Shown: one piece after another, positions 42,158-52,828 of the stretch
How the letters are laid out: each line of letters begins with the position of its first letter
How positions within the stretch are numbered: the first letter of the stretch is position 1
Assembly: GCA_026129405.1 (NCBI GenBank)
Contig: JAHCID010000001.1
Coordinates: forward strand, 1,581,237 to 1,645,236
Reading direction: 5' to 3'
DNA length: 64,000 bases
Source: a bacterium
Lineage (GTDB): Bacteria > Desulfobacterota > Binatia > DP-6
Translations under genes and position numbers: made by a program
The notes under the pieces: model-generated
What the model was told of the DNA's origin: nothing
The model's input: only the letters and a program-made list of their open reading frames with translations
The model's database searches: none

Positions 42158-45100
42158 TCAGCCGCCGGCGGGCCCGCCCGCCGGCAGCGGCGCCGGCGGC
42201 GCGTGCGCCGGGCGCCGGCCCACCAGCCCGCGGATCGCGACGAAGAACACCGGCACGAACGGCAGCGCCAGCAGCGTCGACGCCAGCATGCCGCCGAAGA
42301 CGACGGTACCGATCGCCTGCTGGCTCGCCGCGCCCGCACCGCTCGCGGTGAGCAGCGGCACGACGCCGAGGATGAACGCCAGCGAGGTCATGAGGATCGG
42401 ACGGAAGCGGCGGCGCATCGCCTCGACGGCGGCCTCGGCGGCGGTCTGGCCCTGGTTGGTCAGCTCGCGCGCGAACTCGACGATGAGGATGGCGTTCTTC
42501 GCCGCGAGCGCGATGATCAAGACGAGGCCGATCTGCGTGTAGAGGTCGATCGGGAACTTCCGCAGGAAGAGCGCCAGCACGATGCCGACGATGGCCATCG
42601 GCACCACCGCCACGACCACGAACGGGTCGCTCCAGCTCTCGTACTGCGCGGCGAGGATCAGGTAGACGAGCAGGATCGAGAGCGCGAAGATCAGGTACAT
42701 CTGGTTGCCGACGAGCAGCTCCTGGTAGGAGAGGCCGGTCCAGTCGTACGACATGCCCGCCGGCAGCACCTTCGCGGCGAGCTGCTCCATGACGGCCATC
42801 GCCTCGCCGGAGCTGTACTTCGGCTGCGCGATGCCGATGAGCGACGCCGCCGGGTAGAGGTTGTAGCGCGTCACCAGCTCGGACCCGAGCGCGCGGCGGA
42901 CGTCGAGCAGCGCGCCGAGCGGCACCATCTGCTCGGAGGCGTTGGCGACGTAGAGCTTGCCGATGTCGGCGAGGCTGCGGCGCTGGTCGGCCTCGGCCTG
43001 GAGCCGCACCTGGAACGCCTGGTTGAACTTGTTGAACTGGTTCACGTAGGTCGAGCCGAGATAGGTCTGCAGCGTCGACGAGACGTCGCTCACCGACACC
43101 GCGAGCGACTCCGCCATGGTGCGGTCGATGTCGAGGTAGAGCTGCGGGCTCTTGGCGCTGAAGGTCGTGAAGCCGGTGCGCAGGAACCCCGGCTGCTCGT
43201 GCGCCGCCTGCATGATCTCGTCGACGGCCTTCTGCAGCTCGGCGAGGCCGACGCTGCCGCGGTCCTCGATCATCATGTCGAAGCCGAAGGCGGTGCCGAG
43301 GCCGGGGATCGGCGACGGCGGCAGCACCGCGAAGTCGGCCTTCCGGATCGCCTGGAAGCGGTGCTGGAGGTCGGCGATGATCGCGCCCTGGTCGAGGCCG
43401 GCCGGCCGCCGGTCCCAAGGCTGGTAGATCGCGAACACGGTCACCACCGTCGACACGTTGGCCGAGTCGAGCGCCGAGTAGCCGCCGATCGTGACCCAGC
43501 CCTCGATGCCCGGGGTCTCCTTCAGGATGCCGTCGATCTGCGCCGACACCTCGCGCACGCGCGGCTGGGCGGCGCCCGGCGGCAGCTCGGCCACGACGAC
43601 GCAGTAGCCCTGGTCCTCGAGCGGCAGCAGCGAGGTGGGATAGACCGAGAACGCGGCGACGGCGGTACCGACGATGCCGACGAAGACGGCGACCATGGTG
43701 CCCGGGCGCCGCACCATCCGCTGCACCAGCCCGACGTAACGCGCCTCGACGGCGCCGTAGACCGCGTTGAAGCCGCGGTAGAAGCGGTTCGGGACGTGGT
43801 CCTTCGGGATCGGGCGCAGGTAGAGCGCGCACTGCGTCGGCTTCAGCGTGAGGGCGTTGAGCGCGCTGATCAGCGCCGTCGAGGCGATCACGAGCGCGAA
43901 CTGGCGAAACATCTGCCCGGTGATGCCGGGCAGGAACGACGCCGGCAGGAACACCGACACCAGCACCAGCGTGATGCCCATCACCGGGCCGGTCAGCTCG
44001 GCCATGGCCGCGATCGCGGCCTCCTTCGGCGGCAGGCCGCGCTCGATGTGCAGCGACGCGTTCTCGACGATGACGATGGCGTCGTCGACGACGATGCCGA
44101 TGGCGAGGATCAGCGCGAAGAGCGTCATCAGGTTGACGCTGAAGCCGAGCAGCGCCATGGCCGCGAACGCGCCGATGATCGTCACCGGTACGGTCGTCGC
44201 GGGGACCAGCATGGCGCGGAAGTTCTGCAGGAAGAGCATGATCACGATCAGCACCAGCACGCCGGCGATGAGCAGCGTCTGGTAGACCGCGTCGATCGAC
44301 TCGTTGATGAAGATCGTCGTGTCGTAGAGCGAGTTCGACGTCATGCCCGGCGGGAACTGCTTCGCCATCTCCGCCATCAGGGCGCGCACCTGGGTCGCGA
44401 CCTGGAGCGCGTTGGCGTCGGGCAGGGCGAAGACGGCGATGTGCGCCGCCTTGCGGCCGGAGAGGCCGGAGAAGACCGAGAACATCTGCTGGCCGAGCTC
44501 GACGCGCGCGACGTCCTTGATGCGCACGATCTCGGCGCTGGGCTTCTGCGACTGGCCGGTGGGCAGCGTCGTCGGCTCCGACGCCGGCGCCCGCTTCTTC
44601 ACGATGATGTCCTCGAACTGGCCCACGTCGGAGAGCCGGCCGAGCGTCGTCACCGTGAACTGGAAGACCTGATCCTGCGGCACCGGCGGGCCGCCCAGCT
44701 GCCCGGCGGCGACCTGCGCGTTCTGGCTCTCGATGGCGTTCTGCACGTCGAGGACGGTGAGGCCGAAGGCGTCGAGCTTCTGCGGGTCGAGCCAGACGCG
44801 CATGCTGTAGGGGCCGGCGCCGAGGATCTTGATCTGGCCGACGCCGGGCAGGCGCGCGAGCGGGTTCTGCAGGTTGATGATCGCATAGTTGGCGAGGAAG
44901 GCGGCGTCGTAGCGGTCGTCGTCGGAGAAGAGGCTCTCGATGAGCAGGATGCTGGTGCTCACCTTCTTGACGTTCACGCCCTGCGCCTGGACCGCCGTCG
45001 GCAGCTGCGAGAGCGCGCCGTTGGCGGCGTTCTGGACCAGCGACAGCGACGTATCGAGGTCGGTGCCGACGGCGAACGTGACCGTGAGCGTGTAGCTGCC

Positions 45101-45355
45101 GTCGCTGCCGCTCGTCGACTCCATGTAGATGGCGTTCTCGACGCCGTTGACGCCCTGCTCGAGCGGGATGCCGACGGTGTTCGCCACCACCGACGCGCTC
45201 GCGCCGGGGTAGCTCGTCGTCACCTGGATCGTCGGCGGGACGATGTTCGGGTACTCGGCGACCGGCAGGCTGAGCAGGCAGACCAGCCCGAGGACGATGG
45301 TGACGATCCCGATGACGTTCGCGAGGATCGGCCGCTCGATGAAGAACTTCGACAT
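42158..45355 (-). CDS. RND efflux pump inner-membrane transporter (HAE1/AcrB-MexB type)
   Basis: 1065 residues, typical HAE1 length. [41 protein letters not shown] is the family start; residues ~400-430 ([26 protein letters not shown]) carry the proton-relay VDDA motif, and the long second periplasmic loop and second TM bundle ([21 protein letters not shown]) follow. The last gene of the three-gene operon OMF-MFP-RND, 6 bp after the adaptor gene. Proton-driven export of hydrophobic or amphiphilic compounds from the periplasm; specificity unknown. Confidence 0.97.
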   Translation of the reverse strand: MSKFFIERPILANVIGIVTIVLGLVCLLSLPVAEYPNIVPPTIQVTTSYPGASASVVANTVGIPLEQGVNGVENAIYMESTSGSDGSYTLTVTFAVGTDLDTSLSLVQNAANGALSQLPTAVQAQGVNVKKVSTSILLIESLFSDDDRYDAAFLANYAIINLQNPLARLPGVGQIKILGAGPYSMRVWLDPQKLDAFGLTVLDVQNAIESQNAQVAAGQLGGPPVPQDQVFQFTVTTLGRLSDVGQFEDIIVKKRAPASEPTTLPTGQSQKPSAEIVRIKDVARVELGQQMFSVFSGLSGRKAAHIAVFALPDANALQVATQVRALMAEMAKQFPPGMTSNSLYDTTIFINESIDAVYQTLLIAGVLVLIVIMLFLQNFRAMLVPATTVPVTIIGAFAAMALLGFSVNLMTLFALILAIGIVVDDAIVIVENASLHIERGLPPKEAAIAAMAELTGPVMGITLVLVSVFLPASFLPGITGQMFRQFALVIASTALISALNALTLKPTQCALYLRPIPKDHVPNRFYRGFNAVYGAVEARYVGLVQRMVRRPGTMVAVFVGIVGTAVAAFSVYPTSLLPLEDQGYCVVVAELPPGAAQPRVREVSAQIDGILKETPGIEGWVTIGGYSALDSANVSTVVTVFAIYQPWDRRPAGLDQGAIIADLQHRFQAIRKADFAVLPPSPIPGLGTAFGFDMMIEDRGSVGLAELQKAVDEIMQAAHEQPGFLRTGFTTFSAKSPQLYLDIDRTMAESLAVSVSDVSSTLQTYLGSTYVNQFNKFNQAFQVRLQAEADQRRSLADIGKLYVANASEQMVPLGALLDVRRALGSELVTRYNLYPAASLIGIAQPKYSSGEAMAVMEQLAAKVLPAGMSYDWTGLSYQELLVGNQMYLIFALSILLVYLILAAQYESWSDPFVVVAVVPMAIVGIVLALFLRKFPIDLYTQIGLVLIIALAAKNAILIVEFARELTNQGQTAAEAAVEAMRRRFRPILMTSLAFILGVVPLLTASGAGAASQQAIGTVVFGGMLASTLLALPFVPVFFVAIRGLVGRRPAHAPPAPLPAGGPAGG

Positions 45356-45361
45356 GGGCGC

Positions 45362-46507
45362 TCAGTGCGGCACGGTCGTGGTGGTGGCGCCCTGCGTCTC
45401 CGCGGTGACCTTGCGGCCGGGGATGGCGCGGGTGAGGCCCGCGACCACGACCCGGTCCGTCGCCTGGAGCCCCTTCGTCACCACGATCTGGTCGCCCACC
45501 TGCTCGCCGGTCTCGACGGGGCGTCGCGCGACGACGTCGTCGTCGCCGACGACCAGCACGTACTCGCCCTGCTGGTCGAAGGCGACGGCGTCGCCGGGGA
45601 CGACGAGCGCGTTCGCCGCCGCCGCCACCGGCACGCGCAGGCGGACGAAGAGGCCCGGGAGGATGCCGTCCGGGTTGGGGAAGACGGCCCGCACCTCGAG
45701 CGTGCCGGTGCGCGGCGCGACGCTCAGCGAGGCGAAGTCGACGTGCCCCGCGTGCGGATGGCCGTCCTCGTCGAGGAGGCCGAAGGCGGCTGGGATGGTG
45801 TCGGTCGGGCCCGCGTTCTGGGCGTGGCGCTGCGCCCGGATGCGCAGGAGGTCGCGCTCGTTGACGGTGAAGTAGACGTAGAGCGGGTCGATGCGGTCGA
45901 TCTGCGCCAGGCCCGACGGCTTGCCGGGTCCGCCCACGAGGTTGCCGACGTCGATCAGGTGGCGCCCCATGCGGCCCTCGAACGGCGCCGTGACGCGGGT
46001 GTAGCCGAGATTCAGCTGCGCCAGGATCACCTGCGCCTCGGCGGCGTGCAGCTGGGCCAGCGAGGAGTCGCGCTCGAACTGCCAGCGATCGACCTGGGTC
46101 TCGGGCGCCGAGTCCTGCGCGGCGAGGACCTTGTAGCGCTTCAGCTCCGTCTCGGCGTGGAAGACGGCGGCCTTCTGCGCCGCCACCTGGGCCTTCGCCT
46201 GCTCGAGCTGCGCCGCGTACTGGTCGCGCTGGATGGTGAAGAGGAGGTCGCCCTGTTTCACGGCCGCGCCGTCGGCGAAGTGGATGCCGTCGAGATAGCC
46301 CTCGACGCGGGCGACCAGGGTCACCGAGTCGTACGCGGCGGTGTTGCCGGTGAAGTCGAGGTGGGCCGTCACCGACTCGGTGGACGGCGGCGCCACGGTG
46401 ACGACCGGGGGCGGCGGGGCGGGCGGGGTCTTGTCGCCGCAGCCGGGCAGGGCGAGCGCGGCGGCGGCGAGCACCAGGGTACGGATTCGGGTTCGTTCTC
46501 GGCGCAT
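45362..46507 (-). CDS. RND periplasmic adaptor (membrane fusion protein)
   Basis: 381 residues. Lipoprotein signal with lipobox ALPGC near residue 23. Lipoyl/hairpin organisation: VTLVARVEGYLDGIHFADGAAVKQGDLLFTIQRDQY, a coiled-coil hairpin (QYAAQLEQAKAQVAAQKAAVFHAETELKRYKVLAAQDSAPETQ) and the beta-barrel domain LNLGYTRVTAPFEGRMGRHLIDVGNLVG. It links the RND pump to the outer-membrane channel. ATG 46507 overlaps the preceding stop by one base, so translation is coupled. Confidence 0.95.
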   Translation of the reverse strand: MRRERTRIRTLVLAAAALALPGCGDKTPPAPPPPVVTVAPPSTESVTAHLDFTGNTAAYDSVTLVARVEGYLDGIHFADGAAVKQGDLLFTIQRDQYAAQLEQAKAQVAAQKAAVFHAETELKRYKVLAAQDSAPETQVDRWQFERDSSLAQLHAAEAQVILAQLNLGYTRVTAPFEGRMGRHLIDVGNLVGGPGKPSGLAQIDRIDPLYVYFTVNERDLLRIRAQRHAQNAGPTDTIPAAFGLLDEDGHPHAGHVDFASLSVAPRTGTLEVRAVFPNPDGILPGLFVRLRVPVAAAANALVVPGDAVAFDQQGEYVLVVGDDDVVARRPVETGEQVGDQIVVTKGLQATDRVVVAGLTRAIPGRKVTAETQGATTTTVPH

Positions 46508-48105
46508 CACCACTCCGGGGCTCGTAGGGTGGGTCCGGCGTCCTCCAGTCCGGGCAGACCGGGCGCCTCGGGCGACAGCAGGTCGGGGGTGAGGACGGCT
46601 CCCCAGTTCGTGCGCTCGGACATCTCGGCGCGCGTCTCCTCCGGCACGAAGGCGTAGCCCTCGCGGATCTGCCAGCCGCCGCCGAGCGCGCGGTAGGCGG
46701 CGATCAGCCCGAGGGGGACGTTGCCGCGTGCGACGGCGAGGTCGTTCTCGGACGAGAACAGCCGCTCCTCGGCCGTGAGCACGGTCGTGAAGTCGGCCGT
46801 GCCCTCGGTGTACTCGTTCATCGCGATGCGCAGCGCGCCCGCCGCGGCGACGGCGCTGGCGTGGAGCGCGGCCTCCTGGCGGCGCGACTGCAGGAACATG
46901 GTCATCGCGTCGGCGACCTCCTGCTGCGCGGCGAGGACCGTGCCCTGGTAGCCGACGAGCAGCTCCTGGTAGCGCGCGTCCTGGAGGCGGACGTTGTTGG
47001 TGATCTGCCCGTAGTTGAGGATGTTCCACTGCACCGTCGGGCCGGCGCCGTAGGTGAGGCGCTTGGACGTGAAGAGGTCGGAGAGGCTGCCGCGGCCGAT
47101 GTCGGTCGAGAGCCAGCCGACGTTGCCGACCAGGCTGAACGACGGCAGCAGGTCGGCCTTGGCGATGCCGATGCGCGCGCACTGCGACGCGGCGTCGAGC
47201 TCGGCCTGACGGATGTCGGGCCGCCGGCGCAGCAGGTCGGCGGGGATGCCGACGGCGATCTCGAGCGGCGCGACCGGGATGGTGCCGGTCGGACGCAGCA
47301 CGTCGCCCAGCGTTCCCGGCGGCACGCCGAGCAGCACCGCGAGCGCGTTCTCGGCCTGCGCCAGCTGGATCGTGAGCGCCGGGATCGCGGCCTCGGTCGA
47401 GCCCAGCACGTTCTCGGCCTGATAGACGTCGCGCTTCGTCACCACGCCGGCGTGGAAGCGGTTCTGTGCGATCCGCACCGCGTCGCGCTGGCGGACGACG
47501 TTCTCCTCGGCGATCGCGATGCGGCGCTGGAGCGTGCGGATCTGGACGTAGGCGGACGCGACGTCGCCGAGCAGGGTGACGAGGACGTCGTCGTAGCTCG
47601 CCACCGAGGAGAGATACGCCGTGTCGGCCGACTCGACGCCGCGGCGGATCTTGCCCCAGACGTCGATCTCCCAGCCGGCCTGCGCACCCACGAAGGCCGC
47701 CCAGTAGGTGTTGTCGATGACGTTGTACGGGATCGAGCCGGGGATGCGGTTGTAGTTGAGCGACCCCGTCGCCGCCTGCTGCTGCGGATAGAGCTCGCCG
47801 ATGGCCATGCCGAGCTGCGCCCGCGCCGCCAGCACGCGCACGCCGGCCATGCGGAGATCGAGGTTCTGCGCGTAGGCGGTGGCGACCAGCCAGTCGAGCG
47901 TCGAGTCGTCGAAGGCGCGCCACCAGTCACGATGGTCCCGGGCGGTCGTGTCGACGGCGGGATCGGACGACCCGGGGAAGTGCTCGGCGATCGGCGCCGC
48001 CGGCACCTTGTAGTCCGGCCCGATCATGCAGCCGGCCAGCATCACCGATGCGCCTGCGAGCGTCGCGAGCGCGATGCGCGCGGCGATCGAGACCTCCCTC
48101 TTCAC
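46507..48105 (-). CDS. Outer-membrane efflux lipoprotein (NodT/TolC family)
   Basis: 532 residues from GTG 48105 with ribosome site GGAGGGGAAG. Signal peptide with lipobox MLAGC (residues ~22-26). CMIGPDYKVPAAPIAEHFPG is the NodT-type N-terminus. Two outer-membrane-factor repeats follow, each with long coiled helices (LDLRMAGVRVLAARAQLG, RRPDIRQAELDAASQCARIGIAKADLLPSFSL). It forms the trimeric channel of the RND pump. First gene of the pump operon, divergent from the cytochrome oxidase operon at 48295. Confidence 0.95.
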   Translation of the reverse strand: MKREVSIAARIALATLAGASVMLAGCMIGPDYKVPAAPIAEHFPGSSDPAVDTTARDHRDWWRAFDDSTLDWLVATAYAQNLDLRMAGVRVLAARAQLGMAIGELYPQQQAATGSLNYNRIPGSIPYNVIDNTYWAAFVGAQAGWEIDVWGKIRRGVESADTAYLSSVASYDDVLVTLLGDVASAYVQIRTLQRRIAIAEENVVRQRDAVRIAQNRFHAGVVTKRDVYQAENVLGSTEAAIPALTIQLAQAENALAVLLGVPPGTLGDVLRPTGTIPVAPLEIAVGIPADLLRRRPDIRQAELDAASQCARIGIAKADLLPSFSLVGNVGWLSTDIGRGSLSDLFTSKRLTYGAGPTVQWNILNYGQITNNVRLQDARYQELLVGYQGTVLAAQQEVADAMTMFLQSRRQEAALHASAVAAAGALRIAMNEYTEGTADFTTVLTAEERLFSSENDLAVARGNVPLGLIAAYRALGGGWQIREGYAFVPEETRAEMSERTNWGAVLTPDLLSPEAPGLPGLEDAGPTLRAPEW

Positions 48106-48294
48106 CGTCTTCCCCTCCGCCGCTCGAGTTCCGAGGAGTGGAGCCCGTTTCGGGGCCAGGTGCAACCACAGGCGACCTTGCTCGTCCGCTTGGGAGGGGG
48201 TCCCGGGACATGCTAGGGGATCCGGGCCGATCGCCGCGCGCGATCGGGCGGCACCGGGGCTGGCCGGTGTCGGCGGAGGGGAGCCGAAGAGAGG

Positions 48295-49221
48295 ATGCCG
48301 TCGCCGCTGTTGCCGGGGTCGCCGTTCGCGCAGGCCATCGTCGATCTGGCGGTTCCCGTCGCGCTCGTCTGCGCGGCCATCCTGCTCCTCGTCACCGGGC
48401 TCATCACGGTCGTCCTCGTGCGCTTCCGCGGCGGGCGCGGCGTGCCGGAGCCGCCGCAGGTCGCCGGCGCGCGGCCGCTCGAGCTGCTCTGGACGGCGAT
48501 CCCGCTCGTCCTGGTGATCGGCATGTTCGTGCTCACGGCGCGGACGATGCGCGCCGCCGATCCGCCGATCGACCGCGAGGCCGACGTCGTGGTGGTCGCG
48601 CACCAGTGGTGGTGGGAGGTCCGCTATCCGGCGGCCAACGTCGTCACCGCCAACGAGATCCACCTGCCGGTCGCCGCGCCGATCCTGGTCCGCGTCGAGT
48701 CGGCCGACGTGGTGCACGACTTCTGGGTGCCGCAGCTCGGCCGCAAGGTCGACGCCATCCCGGGCCATCCGAACCACGTCTGGGTCAGCGCCGACGCCGC
48801 CGGCGAGTACCACGGCGCCTGCGCCGAGTTCTGCGGCACGCAGCACGCCTGGATGCGCCTCCTCGTGGTCGCGCAGGAGCCGGCCGACTACGCCGCCTGG
48901 CTCGCCGGCCAGCAGACGACGCCCCCGGCGCCGACCGACGCCGCCGGCAAGCGCGGCGCCGCGCTCTTCGCCGAGCGCACCTGCATCGCCTGCCACGCCA
49001 TCGCCGGCACCACGCCCACGCCCGCGAACGCCGCGCCCGATCTGACGCATCTCATGAGCCGCCGCACGCTCGGCGCCGGCGTGCTGCAGAACGGCCCCGA
49101 CGAGCTGACGCGCTGGCTCATGGATCCGCAGACGTACAAGCCCGGCAGCAAGATGCCGGACCTCGAGCTGACGCCCGCCGAGGTGGCGGACCTGGTGGCC
49201 TACCTGGGGGCGCTGCGGTGA
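48295..49221 (+). CDS. coxB: Cytochrome c oxidase subunit II with fused cytochrome c domain
   Basis: 308 residues. Two TM helices (LAVPVALVCAAILLLVTGLITVV and LELLWTAIPLVLVIGMFVLTA), then the cupredoxin domain with CuA ligands VVHDFWVPQLG and GACAEFCGTQHAWM. A linker (PPAPTDAAGKRG) leads to a C-terminal cytochrome c domain with CIACH at residues 230-234 and distal Met in SKMPDLELTPAE. This caa3-type arrangement accepts electrons directly from the bc complex. First gene of the respiratory operon, with ATG 48295. GTGA overlap with the next gene. Confidence 0.96.
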   Translation: MPSPLLPGSPFAQAIVDLAVPVALVCAAILLLVTGLITVVLVRFRGGRGVPEPPQVAGARPLELLWTAIPLVLVIGMFVLTARTMRAADPPIDREADVVVVAHQWWWEVRYPAANVVTANEIHLPVAAPILVRVESADVVHDFWVPQLGRKVDAIPGHPNHVWVSADAAGEYHGACAEFCGTQHAWMRLLVVAQEPADYAAWLAGQQTTPPAPTDAAGKRGAALFAERTCIACHAIAGTTPTPANAAPDLTHLMSRRTLGAGVLQNGPDELTRWLMDPQTYKPGSKMPDLELTPAEVADLVAYLGALR

Positions 49222-51422
49222 CGGCGGCCCGCCACCAGCCGGCACCGCTCGGCACGCTGCTCGGCTGGATCGCGACCGTCGACCACAAGCGGCTCGGCAT
49301 CCTCTACCTGTGCTCGGCGCTCGGCTTCTTCGTGCTCGGCGGGCTCGAGGCGCTGGTGATCCGCCTCCAGCTCGCGGTGCCCGGCAGCACGCTGGTCGGG
49401 CCGGACACGTTCAACCAGCTGTTCACGATGCACGGCACCACGATGATCTTCCTCGTGGCCATGCCGGCCATCGCCGGGCTCGCGAACTACGTCATCCCGC
49501 TCATGATCGGCGCGCGCGACATGGCGTTCCCGCGCCTGAACGCGCTCGGCTACTGGCTGTTCCTCTGCGGCGGGCTGCTGCTGCACTTCAGCGTCGCCGC
49601 CGGCGGCGCGCCGGCCGTCGGCTGGTTCAGCTACGCGCCGCTCTCGACCACGCCGTACTCGTCGACGCAGGGCCCCGACTACTGGGTGCTGGCGATCCTG
49701 CTGCTCGGCGCCGGCTCGGTGGCGGGCGCGCTCAACATCGTCGTCACCGTGCTCACCAAGCGCGCGCCGGGCATGACGCTGCGCCGCCTGCCGCTCTTCG
49801 TGTGGATGACGATGATCGCGCAGGTGCTGATCCTGCTGGCGCTGCCGGCGCTCAACGCGGCGGTGGTCATGCTGCTCGTCGACCGCCAGCTGTCGACGCA
49901 CCTCTTCCTGCCCTCGAAGGGCGGCAACGCGATCGTCTGGCAGCACTTCTTCTGGGTGTTCGGCCATCCCGAGGTCTACATCGTCGCGCTGCCGGCCTTC
50001 GGGATCATCTCCGAGGTGATCCCGGCGTTCTCGCGCAAGCCGATCTTCGGCTACGAGATGGTCGCGGGCTCGACGGTCGCCATCGCGCTACTCAGCTTCG
50101 GCGTCTGGGCGCACCACATGTTCGCGGTCGGGCTCGGGCGCCAGGCCGACCTCGTCTTCGCCGCCGGCAGCCTGCTCATCGCCGTGCCGACCGGCATCAA
50201 GGTCTTCAACTGGATCGCGACCATGTGGGGCGGGGCGCTGCGGCTGACGACGGCCATGTGCTTCGCGGTCGGCTTCCTCGTCGTCTTCGTGATCGGCGGG
50301 CTCTCCGGCGTGACGCTCGCGGTCGTGCCGCTCAACTGGCAGACGACCGACTCGTACTACGTCGTCGCGCACTTCCACTACGTGCTCTTCGGCGGCACGG
50401 TCTTCGGGCTGTTCGCGGGGATCTACTACTGGTTCCCGAAGATCAGCGGCCGCTGCCTCGACGAGCGTCTCGGCCAGGTGCACTTCTGGCTCACCTTCGT
50501 CGGCTTCAACCTGACCTTCTTCGTGCAGCACATCCTCGGGCTCATGGGCATGCCCCGGCGCGTCTACACGTATCCCGACCTGCCGTGGTGGGGGACGCTC
50601 AACATGATCTCGACCGTGGGCGCCGTCGTGATGGCGCTCTCGGGCATCGCGTTCGTGGTGAACGTCGCCTACAGCCTCCGCCGCGGCGCCGTCGCCGGCG
50701 ACAACCCGTGGGAGGCGTGGACGCTCGAGTGGGCCACGACCTCGCCGCCGCCGCCGGAGAACTTCCGGGCGATCCCGGTCGTCGCCAGCCGTCGGCCGCT
50801 GTGGGACCTGGCGCACCCGGACGATCCGGATGCGCGGCGCGAGCCGGTGGGCGAGGGCGGCGATCCCGCGGCCATCGACCTCGGGCGTGCGGCCATCGCC
50901 TGCCTGGTCGCCACCGAGGGCGTGTTCTTCGTCATGCTGATCGTCGCCTACGTGTTCTACGCCGCGCGGCCGGCGAGCGGGCCGACGTCGGCGTCGCTCG
51001 ACGTCGCGCGCACGGCGGTGTTCAGCGTGCTGCTGCTCGCGAGCAGCGTCACCGCGTGGCGGGCGTCGATCGCGGAGCGCGGCGGCGACCTCGCGGCGAT
51101 GCGTCGCTGGCTCGCGTTCACCGTCGGCCTCGGCGCCGTCTTCCTCGTCGGCCAGGGGCTCGAGTACCGGGCGCTGCTGGCGCAGGGCATCGGCCCGGCG
51201 GCGGGGATGTTCCCGACCATGTTCTTCACCGTCACCGGCTTCCACGCCCTGCACGTGGTCGTCGGCCTGATCGCGCTGATCTCGATCTGGCGGCTCGGGC
51301 ACCGGCCCCGCACCGTGCCCGCGCTCGGCACCGGCCTCGAGGCGGTCGGGCTCTACTGGCACTTCGTCGACGTCGTGTGGGTGGTCGTGTTCAGCGTGAT
51401 CTATCTGGGGTTGCTCGCATGA
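49218..51422 (+). CDS. Cytochrome c oxidase subunits I and III, fused
   Basis: 734 residues from GTG 49218 (overlaps coxB stop). Residues 1-~500 are subunit I: TMHGTTMIFLVAMP near the N-terminus, WVFGHPEVYIVALPAFGIISEV with the CuB His and its cross-linked Tyr, WAHHMF and YYVVAHFHYVLFGG with the haem a/a3 and CuB histidines. A charged linker near residues 515-550 (DLAHPDDPDARREPVGEG) leads to subunit III helices (LVATEGVFFVMLIVAYVFYA, FHALHVVVGLIALISIWRL, YWHFVDVVWVVVFSVIYL). Such CoxA-CoxC fusions occur in caa3-type oxidases. It reduces O2 to water and pumps protons. Confidence 0.96.
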   Translation: MTAARHQPAPLGTLLGWIATVDHKRLGILYLCSALGFFVLGGLEALVIRLQLAVPGSTLVGPDTFNQLFTMHGTTMIFLVAMPAIAGLANYVIPLMIGARDMAFPRLNALGYWLFLCGGLLLHFSVAAGGAPAVGWFSYAPLSTTPYSSTQGPDYWVLAILLLGAGSVAGALNIVVTVLTKRAPGMTLRRLPLFVWMTMIAQVLILLALPALNAAVVMLLVDRQLSTHLFLPSKGGNAIVWQHFFWVFGHPEVYIVALPAFGIISEVIPAFSRKPIFGYEMVAGSTVAIALLSFGVWAHHMFAVGLGRQADLVFAAGSLLIAVPTGIKVFNWIATMWGGALRLTTAMCFAVGFLVVFVIGGLSGVTLAVVPLNWQTTDSYYVVAHFHYVLFGGTVFGLFAGIYYWFPKISGRCLDERLGQVHFWLTFVGFNLTFFVQHILGLMGMPRRVYTYPDLPWWGTLNMISTVGAVVMALSGIAFVVNVAYSLRRGAVAGDNPWEAWTLEWATTSPPPPENFRAIPVVASRRPLWDLAHPDDPDARREPVGEGGDPAAIDLGRAAIACLVATEGVFFVMLIVAYVFYAARPASGPTSASLDVARTAVFSVLLLASSVTAWRASIAERGGDLAAMRRWLAFTVGLGAVFLVGQGLEYRALLAQGIGPAAGMFPTMFFTVTGFHALHVVVGLIALISIWRLGHRPRTVPALGTGLEAVGLYWHFVDVVWVVVFSVIYLGLLA

Positions 51423-52183
51423 CGACGGAGGCGCTGCTCCTCGGCGGCTCCACCTGGAGCCCGGCGGCGCTCGTCGTGATCGCCGCGACGGCGCTCGTCC
51501 GCTGGCGCATCGGCGGGCGTGCGGGGCTCGGCTTCTTCCTCGCCGGCCTCGGCGTGATGGGACTCGCGCTCTGCTCGCCGCTCGATCTCCTCCAGCGCTA
51601 CCTCTTCAGCGCCCACATGGCGCAGCACATCCTCCTCCTCCTGGTCGTGCCGCCGCTGCTGCTGAAGGGATTGCCGGCGCGCAAGGGGCCGCGCGTGCCG
51701 GCGGCGGCGGGGTGGATCGCCGGGCTCGGCATCATGTGGCTGTGGCACGTCCCCACGCTGTGTGCGGCGGCGGGTGCGGAGCCGTGGATCCACCGCGTGC
51801 AGTACGTGTCGTTGCTGGCGGCGGGCGCGGCGTTCTGGTGGCCGATCGTCGGACCGGCGCGGCAGGAGCGTCTCGCGCCGCTCGCCGGGGTGCTCTACCT
51901 CTTCAGCGCCTGTCTCGCCTGCACGCTGCTCGGCGTGCGCATCACCTTCGCGCCGCTGTCCGTGTGCGCGGCGTATCTGCACCCCGCCGATCCGATCGGG
52001 CTGCTGCCGCTGGTGCGCGAGGGCTGGGGCATGACCCCGGCGCGCGATCAGGAGCTGGCGGGGCTCCTCATGTGGGTGCCCGCGTGCTTCGTGTATCTGA
52101 CCGCGATCCTGGGGCTGCTGGGTCGCTGGTACGGACGGCCCGTCGCCCACGCGCCGGCGCTCGTCGCCTCGGGAGGTCGTTGA
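51419..52183 (+). CDS. CtaG-type (caa3_CtaG) cytochrome oxidase assembly membrane protein
   Basis: 254 residues, ATGA overlap with the oxidase fusion. Seven or so TM helices with SAHMAQHILLLLVVPPLLLKGLPA near residues 66-90 (the H..QH.LL motif of the caa3_CtaG family) and IMWLWHVPTLCAAA. In caa3 systems this protein helps insert copper at CuB or mature the oxidase. Its presence directly after the oxidase genes fits that role. Length normal. Confidence 0.88.
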   Translation: MTTEALLLGGSTWSPAALVVIAATALVRWRIGGRAGLGFFLAGLGVMGLALCSPLDLLQRYLFSAHMAQHILLLLVVPPLLLKGLPARKGPRVPAAAGWIAGLGIMWLWHVPTLCAAAGAEPWIHRVQYVSLLAAGAAFWWPIVGPARQERLAPLAGVLYLFSACLACTLLGVRITFAPLSVCAAYLHPADPIGLLPLVREGWGMTPARDQELAGLLMWVPACFVYLTAILGLLGRWYGRPVAHAPALVASGGR

Positions 52184-52353
52184 TGGAAGAGCTGCCGCGT
52201 CCCACCGTCTGGCCGGCGGCGCTCGCGCTGGGCGTCACTTTCCTTTTGTGGGGCATCCTCACCTCGGGGGTCATCAGCGTCATCGGCGGCGTCGTGACGG
52301 CGTGCGCGGTGGCGGGCTGGGTCGGAGAGCTGCGCGATGCCCACCACGGCTGA
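52183..52353 (+). CDS. Small single-pass membrane protein of the respiratory operon
   Basis: 56 residues, starting at ATG 52183 inside TGATG with the previous stop. One or two TM helices (WPAALALGVTFLLWGILTSGVISVIGGVVTACAVAG) and a short polar end ([11 protein letters not shown]). Position between CtaG and the Rieske gene resembles small oxidase subunit IV-like proteins. The next gene's ATG at 52337 lies within it, so all are coupled. No conserved motif recognised; called on context. Confidence 0.7.
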   Translation: MEELPRPTVWPAALALGVTFLLWGILTSGVISVIGGVVTACAVAGWVGELRDAHHG

Positions 52354-52828
52354 CGTCGGCCGGCGCGCGTTCCTCACCCGCCTCGTGGGCGGCCTCGGCG
52401 CCGTCACCGCGGCCCTGGTGGCGACGCCGGTGCTCGGCTTCATCCTGGCGCCGCTCTTCCGCCGCGTGCCGACGGCGTGGCGCACGATCGGGCCCGTCGA
52501 CCAGTTCACCATCGGCGACACGGTGAACGTGACCTTCCAGGACGCCTCGCCGCTGCCCTGGGCCGGCGTCACCGCCAACACCGCCGCCTGGCTGCGCCGC
52601 GACGGCGAGAGCGAGTTCACCGCCTTCGCGGTCAACTGCTCGCACCTCGGCTGCCCGGTGCGCTGGGTGCAGGGGGCGAAGCTCTTCCTGTGCCCCTGCC
52701 ACGGCGGCGCCTACTACAACGACGGCCGCGTCGCCGCGGGTCCGCCGCCGCGGCCGCTCACGCGCTACGAGGTGCGCGTGCGCGACGGGCAGGTCGAGAT
52801 CCAGACGGGACCCATCCCCCTCGCATGA
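52337..52828 (+). CDS. Rieske iron-sulfur protein of a bc complex
   Basis: 163 residues. Twin-arginine-like start ([29 protein letters not shown]) with one TM helix. The [2Fe-2S] site is [10 protein letters not shown] (C-x-H) and [14 protein letters not shown] (C-x2-H), the regular Rieske pair. QcrA-type subunit that takes electrons from quinol. Overlaps the preceding small gene by 17 bp and the cytochrome b gene by 4 bp, so stoichiometry is likely held by coupled translation. Confidence 0.95.
   Translation: MPTTADVGRRAFLTRLVGGLGAVTAALVATPVLGFILAPLFRRVPTAWRTIGPVDQFTIGDTVNVTFQDASPLPWAGVTANTAAWLRRDGESEFTAFAVNCSHLGCPVRWVQGAKLFLCPCHGGAYYNDGRVAAGPPPRPLTRYEVRVRDGQVEIQTGPIPLA

Noticed and set aside
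42119..46657. A 1512-codon open frame on the plus strand
   Set aside because: It is antisense to the RND pump and adaptor genes, which match well-known families along their full length. The antisense product is biased to Arg/Asp/Ala with no domain; long shadow frames are expected at this GC content.
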